Origin: Brachypterus glaber
Lineage: Eukaryota; Arthropoda; Insecta; Coleoptera; Kateretidae
Length of the DNA: 64,000 nucleotides
Direction: 5' to 3'
Assembly: GCA_958510825.1 (NCBI GenBank)
Contig: OY294051.1
Coordinates: 3,348,001-3,412,000 of the forward strand
A program made the translations under genes and the position numbers. The notes beneath the pieces are model-generated. The model was not told where the DNA came from and did not search any database. It was given only the letters and a program-made list of their open reading frames with translations. Shown piece after piece: positions 55,636-64,000 of this stretch; within the stretch, counting starts at the first letter, position 1; each line of letters starts with the position of its first letter.

Positions 55636-56813
55636 TACAGGGTGTATTTGAAATAGGGTAGGAAATTTTAACAGGTGATTCTACATGATAAAATATGACA
55701 AAAAGTTCCTATAAACATATGTCTAAAAATGCGTCATAAGGGAGCTACGCCCCTTTGAAATTGGCTAAAAAAATCGGTTTTTATTTAATAACTCAGGAAC
55801 CCTTTGAGATATGTTAACGAGGTTTTGCACGTGAATTAATCCTAATAAGGCCCATCTTTGTATGTCATTTTCACGTACTTATTTAAACCAGGGGTGTGCG
55901 AAACGGGGGGGCCTTATCAGTTTTTTGTCCTAAACTTTTTTCTGTGTAACTTTTTTGCAATTTTATTTTTGAAATATGATTCCTCAGGTCAAAATACATA
56001 AAAAAGGTACTCTTGTTGTAATACTGTAGGATTAACTGTTTTCGAGAAAAGTTCATTTGAAGGTGAAATTTCACGGTTCGAGGACGAAAAATTAAATACT
56101 AAAATGTCGAAAACCAAAATTTTAATGATGCAGTGTTATTCTACATCAAAAACTAGGAAAAAAAGTTTCCATACATGTAGGTCGAAAAAACGCTTTTAAA
56201 GCTACCATAGCCCTTTAAAAATGGTGCATATTTAGGAGACCATAGCTCCATTAGGATTGATTTTTGGAAGTACCTGTATATGAGGTTTTTTTCTTAGTTT
56301 TTAATGTATATTCGCCCTGCATCATTAAAATTTAGGTTTTCAACATTTTAGTATTTAATTTTTCGTCCTCGAACTGTGGAATTTCACCTTCAAATGAATT
56401 TTTCTCGAAAACGGTTAATCCTACAGTATTACAACAAGAGTACCTTTTTATGTATTTTGACCTGAGGAATCATATTTCAAAAATAAAATTGCAAAAAAGT
56501 TACACAGAAAAAAGTTTTGGACAAAAAACTGATAAGGCCCCCCCGTTTCGCACACCCCTGGTTTAAATAAGTACGTGAAAATGACATACAATAATGGGCC
56601 TTATTAGGATTAATTCACGTGCAAAACCTCGTTAACATATCTCAAAGGGTTCCTGAGTTATTAAATAAAAACCGATTTTTTTAGCCACTTTCAAAGGGGC
56701 GTAGCTCCCTTATGACGCATTTTTAGACATATGTTTATAGGAACTTTTTATCATATTTTATGATGTAGAATCATCTGTTAAAATTTCCGACGCTATTTTA
56801 AATACACCGTGTA
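55636..56813. mobile_element. 1.18-kb TACAG palindrome
   Basis: TACAGGGTGTATTTGAAATA at the left faces TTTTAAATACACCGTGTA at the right. Arms of about 470 bp are almost perfectly mirrored (landmarks: AACAGGTGATTCTACAT, GGGAGCTACGCCCC, GTTTTGCACGTGAATTAATC, CACCCCTGGTTTAAATAAGT, TTCGAGGACGAAAAATTAAA) around a ~180-bp spacer. It is related to the TACAG family by its ends and by the GGGAGCTA block. Confidence 0.8.
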
Positions 56814-57174
56814 TATTTATGTGAAATACCTGTTTGAAATTAAAATTATTAAAAAAAATAGTGCATCTACATTTGCTGTGTTGTTTACTATTAATTATAA
56901 TTATTACAGTTGTTTATATGTGTAAAGGTGATAATATGGTAAACAAAGGTATTATTATTTTATTTTTGCCATGCTGATATTACTATCTTCAGACTATATT
57001 AAAAAAATACATTTTAAGATAATTTATACCTAATTTTATTATTTATTTTTTTGTAAAATATAAAATTATATATTTTAATGGGTCTCTAAAATTAACCATT
57101 CGAATTAGAACGGGAAATAGGCAAGGGCGTAGATGAGGGGGGGTCTAATGGGGGTAATTACCTCCCCCCATAGG
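56814..57174. other. no gene seen
   Basis: AT-rich. Nothing recognised. Confidence 0.3.
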
Positions 57175-57325
57175 CGTGGGCGCCAATTTTGTTTGCAGGG
57201 CGCCATGTTTGGTAGAAACCGTCAGGGACACAGTTTTTTTTCTTGTTGGTATTTTTTTGGGCGCCAAGTTTGGTAGAAACCGTCAGGGACAAAGCTTTTT
57301 TTCTTGATGGCATTTTTTGGGGGCC
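57175..57325. repeat. tandem pair of GGGCGCCA-GTTTGGTAGAAACC units (~70 bp)
   Basis: GGCGCCATGTTTGGTAGAAA and GGCGCCAAGTTTGGTAGAAA are each followed by CCGTCAGGGACA and TTTTTTTCTTG. Confidence 0.75.
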
Positions 57326-57874
57326 TCTCTCGTGAAATTAGACTTTTTATTTATTTTAGTACATTTAGAATAGGCCCTTGGCAGCCAAGCCTTGGCTGTA
57401 TGCAAAAATCACATTTTTCTCAATCCAAAAACTAAGGATCAATACAGTTTTACCATTTCTCAACATGCATGTCGAATTTTGTGGCTCCTGCCTACTCAAA
57501 TTCACGTTTTAATGCCATAATAATATTAATAATAAATGATTAATAGGTAATTATAAATAATTTAAATTTTCCGACTTTTTCTAAAAAAAATTGTAGTTTA
57601 AATGTCTGGGAAAGAAAAGATAGACAATAGAAGTAATAATTATTATTAGGTGAATACATTAAAATTAATAACAACTTGTTTTTTTTTGTGCATATCTATC
57701 ACTTATGATAATTGTCTAGGTACATAGGAAACATAGGAAGATTTAATTCGTAGAAGTTATATAATTTTAATAGCCTTCAACATGCTGTATTCCACGAAAA
57801 AAATATGATTAGATTTTTTTTAATATAAAACTTTCGTTTCTTTGTTGTTATACTAAGCGGATCTAAAATGCATA
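57326..57874. other. no gene seen
   Basis: AT-rich, with an unexplained GCCCTTGGCAGCCAAGCCTT near 57374. No frame or repeat recognised. Confidence 0.3.
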
Positions 57875-58571
57875 CCCATATAGCACCGGTCATCCAATGG
57901 ACGTCCATTTTAGATCCCTTTTACGTACATTGGCCCACGGACTAATTATGGATGTACTGTGTACATCCATATGTTTAAAGTCCATTGTACGCCCATAATT
58001 TCAGCTCTCTACGTTTATTCTAAGTGGGTGAAACAGAGAGAGGGTAAACTTAGTCTTATACGCGTAGGGGGGTGATGGGAAGATAAGGGGAGATGTAAAA
58101 TTTATTTTAAAATTTAATTATTACTGGATGAGTATGTAACCTAATTTTAGTTTTAAATTATCTCGTGGGTAATAAATGGATTTTTTTAATTTTAGGGGTG
58201 GGGGATTGGGGGGTAAGTTTTATATAAAATTGTATTGTCAGACGAGCATATGTACCAAATTTTAGCTTACCAAGTATATTCTAAGTGGTCGAAAAACCCT
58301 TTAGCAGATTTGCCCTAAACAAACAAACAACAACAAACATTGCAAGTTAAATAACAGTTTTTCACAGTCGCAAAAACCAGTTAAGTAAGCAAAAAAGCAA
58401 GTACTATGGATGCTGGATGGATGGTTTGAACGGACACCTTATGGATGTCCACAGTTGTGTCATCTGGACTCTGAACGGATGTCCTTAGGACGTCCATAGA
58501 GAAAAAATGGGCATCCTATGGACATACAGCCGTCCATTGGACGTCCATAGTATCACTTTGTGCTATCTGGG
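57875..58571. mobile_element. CCCATATAGCAC element (697 bp) with GGACGTCCA motifs
   Basis: The ends CCCATATAGCAC and GTGCTATCTGGG are inverted repeats close to those of the CCCAGGTAGCAA family. TA lies at both borders. ATGGACGTCC/GGACGTCCAT and ATGGATGTCC-like motifs recur at both subterminal regions. The middle (58030-58360) is unrelated low-complexity sequence. No coding frame. Confidence 0.75.
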
Positions 58572-58743
58572 TAACTAAAGCTACCTACCATTCAACTGAG
58601 AGATTGGATTATTCTTAGTTATGTAACTGTCAGTTTTAAGCTACTTCTTAAAAAAAAAAAACGAAAAATAAAAAAATAAATAAAAAAAAACATAATTTCT
58701 TTTTTGCGAAAAACGAAAAAATAAAAAAAAATAAATTATAGTT

Positions 58744-59070
58744 TTTTCATTTTTTAAAAAAGTTTAACCCCCCATAACTTTTTTGTTTTTTGGAGGGATT
58801 ACTTTCAGAATTGGTAGAATTGATCCTTATAATAAAATTAATTTTTCCTGAAAAAGTTACGTTAATCGGAATTTAATTTCAGCTTTTTTTATTTTTTTTT
58901 TAAGTTTAACCCCCCATAACTTTTTTATTTTTGGGGGGATTACTTTCAAAAACAATAGGGATCTTTCCCTCATAGAACTTGATTTTTTCCTTAAAATTTT
59001 AAGTCAATCGGATTATTCGTTCTTGAATTACCGTGTCTATAAAAATCGTGACATCGGACAGACGGAAAAT
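58744..59070. repeat. duplicated ~140-bp unit with GTTTAACCCCCCATAACTTT
   Basis: GTTTAACCCCCCATAACTTT and GGGGATTACTTTCA occur twice (58763 and 58904). The second copy is followed by TCGTTCTTGAATTACCGTG and GGACAGACGG, a distant copy of the dispersed motif. Confidence 0.65.
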
Positions 59071-59217
59071 TTCAAAGTTTCTTATTTTTTCATTAAACAC
59101 GTGTAGCCAAGAAATTTTTGTCTAGGACGTTTTTTGACGATTTTGGGAAGTTCGTAACTACCGTATAGTATAAAAAAGTTCTCACTTCTGTTAAAATTAC
59201 CACTTTTATATTTTTAT

Positions 59218-60167
59218 ATCTGTCCTTTGGGGCTCTTCAGAGTCCTTTACTTTTAAACAACGGAATGGTGTTCGCCAGGGAAGCTTATTGGCTCCAGACT
59301 GTTTCAATGCTTACATTGATGAACTGCACTACATTCTCGCTGCCGTTTCTGCAGGCTGCTTTATCGGTGGTGCTAAAGTGAACTGCATTAGTTATGCTGA
59401 CGACATGGTGCTTCTATGTCCCTCCCTAGAAGGTCTTCGTAAATTGCTACGCAAGTGTGAAGAATTTGCCCAACTCTCTTATCTGAGCTATAACTGTGAT
59501 AAGTGCAAAGTTTTGGTGTTTAAACCCGCGTTGTATAGAGACGTTTTTGTGCCCCCAGTTTTTCTAAACGACTCAGTAATTGAACGTGTCTCCGAAGTCA
59601 AATATCTAGGTCATATAATAGTCGATAACCTCTGTGATAACGCTGAAATAAAAAGACACTATAAGACTTTATGCGTCCGCGCTAATATGCTTGCCAGACG
59701 ATTTGCTATGTGCTCTTCCGATGTAAAAAACTTTCTTTTCAAGACTTACTGTTGTAACATGTATTCGGCCGAACTTTGGTGTAATCATACAATGGCGTCG
59801 TGGCGTTTCTTGCGCGTGTGTTATAACGACGCTTTTCGTATAATGCACAGACTTCCTAGGTACAACAGTGCATCTGAAATGTTTACACAGGCTCGCGTAG
59901 ACACTCTGGATGCGTTGCGCCGTAAAACCATTGCCAGCTATGTTGGCCGCCTGACGTCCAACGCCAACAAACTCCTCAGGTCTCTAGTTCAATCTGATAT
60001 TTTTTGGAGTTCTCCAGTTATTGTTAACTGGCGCCGCCTCTGCTTTTGATAATTTGTTACTTCTACCGTATGTTTTTTTTTTCTCATAATTACTTTTTGT
60101 ACAAATGTATATTTTATCTTTATATGGTTTTTTGACTGGAATAAATGCATTATTATTATTATTATTT
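59218..60167 (+). mobile_element. 5'-truncated LINE with (ATT)n 3' tail
   Basis: The LINE begins abruptly around 59218 within low-complexity DNA, carries the RT frame, a ~110-bp 3' UTR with GGAATAAATGC and an ATTATTATTATTATT tail ending at about 60167. No convincing target duplication was found. Confidence 0.75.
59222..60049 (+). CDS. reverse transcriptase C-terminal half of a 5'-truncated LINE
   Basis: The open frame extends upstream of the first internal start: WGSSESFTFKQRNGVRQGSL, then LAPDCFNAYIDELHYIL, and the catalytic ISYADDMVLLCPS. GVRQGSLLAP and YADD are reverse-transcriptase motifs B' and C. Downstream come VSEVKYLGHIIVDN and an SSDVKNFLFKTYCCNMYSAE thumb region, ending LCF and a stop. 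The frame has no breaks over 275 codons, so the insertion is fairly recent. The type looks like the CR1/L2/Jockey group, not assigned further. Motifs A and the endonuclease are missing by 5' truncation. Confidence 0.85.
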   Translation, partial: VLWGSSESFTFKQRNGVRQGSLLAPDCFNAYIDELHYILAAVSAGCFIGGAKVNCISYADDMVLLCPSLEGLRKLLRKCEEFAQLSYLSYNCDKCKVLVFKPALYRDVFVPPVFLNDSVIERVSEVKYLGHIIVDNLCDNAEIKRHYKTLCVRANMLARRFAMCSSDVKNFLFKTYCCNMYSAELWCNHTMASWRFLRVCYNDAFRIMHRLPRYNSASEMFTQARVDTLDALRRKTIASYVGRLTSNANKLLRSLVQSDIFWSSPVIVNWRRLCF

Positions 60168-61487
60168 AACCCATAAACAATGCAGCGTTTTTGAACTTTG
60201 AGACAGGTGGGGGGAGATTCCCCCCCATCCCCTCCATAGCCTCGGCCCTGATCACAAATTATTATTCTGCTATGCATTTTTTACCATTTGATAAGAGTGC
60301 TATCGATAATATGAAAATTTATTCCACTTAGTAATAAAATTTTCCACGATATGAACATTTTTTAAATGTTTTTTTATTTAGGTACAGTGTGTACGTAGAT
60401 GCAGGCCATATCAGCAAGGTGATGATAAGTTTTTTAAATTGTTTATTTACGCGACATACTTTTTAAATGATGCTAGTTGTTTTGGGAACAGTTTCATCAT
60501 TATCATCAAGTCATCAGTTCTAAGACTTATCTCTACACCTTACATCCTTTGGTATTTGTGAGAAGTATTACATTCTAGGCCTGTCAACCTTTCGTCTATC
60601 TCTTAGCTTGCTCTCCTAAATATCTTTAACCCTTAACTGGTAGGTAGAGTCAAAAAAGTCCTCAGTTACACTGCAAAACGAAAATTAACAAACTATTAGT
60701 CTTGTTTTTTTAAGAATAAATTATATATTTTTTATATTCCTTGTTTTATTTTATAAATTATATAAAAACATATTTAAATCAATATATTTTAATTTTAAAT
60801 GGATTTATTGTCTTTTAAATTTGGGTTAATTTTTGACCCCAAAATACCAGTTGTGTAGATTCCTCCTACAACCTTTTTTTAGGTAAATCTTGTTCTGTGT
60901 TTATCAAAAAATCTTAAAGTACTTATTTCGTAAATTAAATAAATATCTAGAAAGCACATACAAATCTGTAACTCTATGGATCAACGAAAACTATTGTTAA
61001 CAATGTTAATTAATAAGCTTTGTAAATCTGTAAACAAATAATACCGTTAAATAGGAGCACCTTTTTGTTAATATGATTAAATCTATTCAGTAGGTACTAT
61101 AGGTGCTAAAAAAGAAAATATTATTTAAGAAATACATATTATACAGTTTGACACGCGGTAAGAAAGCTACGACGAAAGGGGAAGATAGCAGCAAAAAACG
61201 CTCAGATTAAAGCGAATTCAACGCGAACGTTTGAACGTCTGTAATTTTTTACCATAATTTAAAATATTTTTTGGTAATATATTGCCCCTTTAAACGGTAA
61301 GATTTTCCCTTACCTATCTTTTTATGCGACAATGACACTATTTTTTATATTTTTAAAATTTATTTTATTAAAAAATATATTAATTATCTTAAGTGTCATC
61401 ACAAATAAAAAGGACCCACTTACAAATCTATTTGGCTTAGTATTAAGCGAGACATTCCTCCTTAAAATTGACATTATTTTTCAAATA
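60168..61487. other. no gene seen
   Basis: AT-rich. 60205-60250 (GGGGGGAGATTCCCCCCCAT, CATAGCCTCGGCCCTG) resembles 21787-21832. 61332-61526 is a hydrophobic low-complexity frame, not credited. Confidence 0.35.
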
Positions 61488-62014
61488 AAGACCACTTTAC
61501 ACGGAGCAATTTGTACGCAAGTTTGATGCTATGCAAGTTTGCTGCCAGATATAGCATGAGGACAATTGGACTGATTTGCCTTTTCACGGAGCAAGTTGTA
61601 CGCAAGTTTGGTGCTATATATTGCAAGGTAAACAGTGCTGCCAACCAGACAATTTTGACGTGTCTCTGAGTTTGTTGACAAAAACATAACCTAGCATTTG
61701 CTTTTTTAAGGAAGTTTTTTAGTTAGACAGACCGACCTATTATTAATAATAATAATTATTATTAACATGTGCAGTTGCTACTATATTAGTAAAATGAAAT
61801 CAATTTGGTAACTTTTTTTCCAGGTTGGTACCACGAAAATAACCATAAAACTTGCGTGAAAATCGCCGAAAAATAGAACAAGTTCGAAATAATTTGATGG
61901 CACGAAAATGGCCTCAAACTTGCTTGAAGGCATGCGCAGTGACTGAATCATTCTTGCAACAAACTTGCATAGCATCAAACTTGCGCACAAATTGCTCCGT
62001 GTATAGTGGCTTTT
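61488..62014. mobile_element. element with CACGGAGCAATTTGTACGCA ends (~527 bp)
   Basis: ACACGGAGCAATTTGTACGC and AAGTTTGATGCTATGCAAGT at the left are mirrored by ACTTGCATAGCATCAAACTT and GCGCACAAATTGCTCCGTGT at the right. The left end is partly duplicated at 61584-61620 (CACGGAGCAAGTTGTACGCA). A fragment is at 43655-43750. Confidence 0.7.
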
Positions 62015-62204
62015 AAAGAAATCAGAACTTTGTAATCAAAACAAGCCGTAAAGATATGTAATGCTGATCATTCCATTATTTGCTATTCACAGTAAATGGT
62101 ATATTGTATTTTCCCAAATGCTTAAAAAAAATTAAAAAAACTTTAAAACATTAACAAAATTAACAACCTTTGTTTTAAAATAAGAACTTTTTTTGAAAAA
62201 CTAA

Positions 62205-62400
62205 TAAATTTGAAAAAAAAAAATAGATCTCGACGCGCTGATACCAGGAATATAGATTAATATTTTGGAAAATATGAGCGAAATTAAATTTTCGAAAAAA
62301 ATGGTTTTTCGTAGATATTTGAAAAAAAACTGACGTGATAGACCAAAATAGATGACGGATTCGTGTTCAGCGACCAAAAATACACCTAGAAAACCATTTC
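62205..62400. repeat. reversed copy of the 42115-42290 repeat
   Basis: ATCTCGACGCGCTGATACCA, GAGCGAAATTAAATTTTCGA, CTGACGTGATAG and GTGTTCAGCGACCAAAAATA occur in reverse order relative to 42115-42290; one end continues into CGACAGAAAAAATGTGTGG as at 41495. Confidence 0.7.
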
Positions 62401-62705
62401 TGATCCATTGCAACCGACAGAAAAAATGTGTGGTCCTGTGTAATAATTACAAAGTGGTACCTGTTAAAGTAAGCCTACAAAAATCTGTAATCAGAGATAA
62501 TATTAAAAAATTATGCTGGTGAGGACTAATAATAACTAATCCGACGATCTACCCAAGAATCTACGGTATTCGCGAAAGTGAAACTGTAGAAATCGAAAAA
62601 ATTTAGAAACAAACCACGATGCAGTAGTGACAACGGTTAATTACTATTTCATGTTTAATAAACTGGTATTAATATACCAGTGAAAATTAATTTAGTGACA
62701 CAAAA

Positions 62706-63498
62706 ATGGGACGTTTATCGCAAGAGTCAATAACCAATAAATATATAGGTAATTCTATCTTTTTTATCTTAAATACAGGATGTTCTACACACAGAAAAAT
62801 GTGTCTTAAAGCAAGACTATTGTGATTAAATATTTATATATTAGGAAGAGAATATATTCTTCTTTAATGCATAAGAATATAGTATGCATTAAAGGAGAAT
62901 ATATTCGTATATTTGTATACAGGGTGATTCAGAAATAAGTTACAAAATTTGTGGGGCGATTCTAGGTTCAAAAATATGAAAAAAAGTTTCTATAAAGGTT
63001 GGTCCAAAAATGAGCCCTAAGGGAGCTAGGACCCTCCTAGGGTACATCTCAATGGTAGTTTTTATTTAATATCTCTGAAACCCTAAAAACTACTGTACGA
63101 ATTTTGTAGAAACATTATAGAATAAGTCTAGAAGTTAAATATCCGACGTTAATTGGTTGATTGATACTAATTCTAACCTCAAATTTGTTGTCAAGAACAC
63201 AAATTTATTAATATATGCATTACAATACAAAAAAAATAGTGTATGATAAACGGACGAGAACTGTTTTTATTCCTTTTATCGTAAACTACTATTATTTGAT
63301 TATTTATATATTTATTTTTTACAGAACACACTAGGAACTCCTTAAGGATAAATTTCAAAAAAACAGTCCAAAAACGAATACCAATCACAGAATGGCTACC
63401 CCGATATAGCATATCCTTATTTCTGCAGGACCTCCTGGCAGGATTTACAGTAGGCCTGACGGAAATACCGCAGGGCATCGCATACGCCGCGGTTGCAG
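62706..63498 (+). CDS. SLC26/SulP-family anion transporter, 5' end (two coding exons, continues past window)
   Basis: Coding exon 1 is 62706-62748: an ATG followed by 13 codons plus one base (MGRLSQESITNKYI), then a donor GTAATT. Exon 2 is 63325-63498, preceded by a T-rich acceptor ending TTTTTTACAG and followed by the donor GTTAGA. The phases agree: the last G of exon 1 joins the AA opening exon 2 to make a Glu codon, and exon 2 then reads 57 codons without a stop. Exon 2 contains ITEWLPRYS and then DLLAGFTVGLTEIPQGIAYA, the amphipathic stretch and first transmembrane segment typical of SLC26/SulP proteins, which move sulfate, bicarbonate and other anions across membranes. Insect proteins closest to SLC26A11 share this wording, but the subfamily is an inference. 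The remaining membrane segments and STAS domain lie beyond the window. Intron 1 (62749-63324) holds a partial TACAG repeat. The exon is noticeably GC-richer than its surroundings. Confidence 0.85.
62850..62906. repeat. hairpin in SLC26 intron 1
   Basis: GAATATATTCTTCTTTAATGCATA pairs with TATGCATTAAAGGAGAATATATTC (one mismatch) around a 9-nt loop. It could be a tiny MITE remnant. Confidence 0.65.
62918..63170. repeat. one end of a TACAG element in SLC26 intron 1
   Basis: TACAGGGTGATTCAGAAATA followed by GGCGATTCTAGGTTCAAAAA and GAGCCCTAAGGGAGCTAGGA matches a TACAG-family end; no opposite end was found. Confidence 0.7.
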
Positions 63499-64000
63499 GT
63501 TAGATAATATAGCCGATTTTTTGTGGAGCATCGGTTACTAACCAAGTTTGGGGAATATGAAGGCTTTTCGTTTTAGTTAGCTTAGTATTTACCAAAGAAC
63601 TTTTACCTCAAGAAGGAGCATGATGAAATCTACCGTATGCTTTGTTTGAAGCGTGAACCAACTACGGTGAGGGGCTGGTGGGGAGTGACTATTGTTTACA
63701 CTTAGTACGCGTAAAGAGAGAGAAAGAATGTGTAAACTCACAGTCTTATATCGTAAAATGACTGACAGGGGTACAGTGTTGCCGATTGGAAACATATACT
63801 TTGGATATTTTATTGTAAATTTTAAGAAATATTAGTTCTGTATGAGTTTTATATGAACTAGTACTTTAATTTTAATAGATTTAAATATACTATATTATTA
63901 AACATAATTATAGTATACACAATAAAGTTTTTTACATTTTTAATTTAAGTATAATGATTTGAATTCATGATAAGGTGAAAACTACGCAACATGGCTACTA
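63499..64000. other. start of SLC26 intron 2 (to window end)
   Basis: Begins with the donor GTTAGA. No further SLC26 exon (the GLPP-type continuation expected next) is visible before the window ends. A minus-strand frame at 63589-63795 has no motif. Confidence 0.5.

Noticed and set aside
59984..60277. 97-residue minus-strand frame with poly-Asn
   Set aside because: It reads the complement of the LINE 3' end and its (ATT)n tail.
63191..63478. 95-residue minus-strand frame
   Set aside because: It is the antisense of SLC26 exon 2, which has splice sites and a recognisable membrane-segment motif on the plus strand.

Overview
This is a strongly AT-rich stretch of nuclear DNA from an animal, almost certainly an insect. 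The evidence is a spliced mitochondrial ribosomal protein gene, spliced exons of an SLC26-type transporter, LINE and Tc1/pogo fragments, and a very high density of short non-autonomous inverted-repeat elements. The style of repeats (many foldback elements with TACAG...CTGTA ends) suggests a beetle, but the order cannot be settled from the sequence alone.

Only two host genes are convincing. The first is a complete two-exon mitochondrial ribosomal protein L12 gene on the minus strand (50035-50961); its first exon carries the mitochondrial targeting peptide. The second is the 5' end of an SLC26/sulfate-permease gene on the plus strand (62706-63498, continuing beyond the window). It is recognised by two exons with matching phases and consensus splice sites, and its diagnostic first-membrane-segment motif is easily missed because the antisense frame is the longer open one. 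A tiny candidate first exon (49765-49795) and two GC-richer coding-like fragments (32303-32527, 33554-33748) remain unassigned.

The rest is repeats. 1-4030: a tandem repeat with a strong hairpin, an exact 237-bp tandem duplication, a Tc1-like fragment, and an 830-bp element with a long terminal hairpin and a short frame resembling the start of a Crypton-type tyrosine recombinase. 4950-9490: CAACGAAC MITEs, a 1.77-kb foldback with a nested CACGGAAA element, and TACAG foldbacks. 10-15 kb: palindromes, including foldbacks that carry hammerhead-ribozyme-like cores. 16-24 kb: more TACAG foldbacks and a 1.36-kb element built of TATTGGT/ACCAATA motifs. 25-36 kb: many short palindromes, a 22-bp minisatellite, and elements with ~100-bp internal repeats. 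36-50 kb: inverted second copies of earlier elements, three CCCAGGTAGCAA elements, a pogo-like end, and a LINE tail that was duplicated in tandem and then interrupted by another element. 51-62 kb: further foldbacks, a second CACGGAAA copy, and a 5'-truncated LINE with an intact YADD domain.

A useful property of this window is that several transposons have their own unoccupied target site elsewhere in the same window. This allows direct reading of target-site duplications: 2 bp (TT or TA) for the CCCAGG, CCCAGTC and CACGGAAA families. For the CAACGAAC family, which has no empty site here, the flanks give 8 bp.
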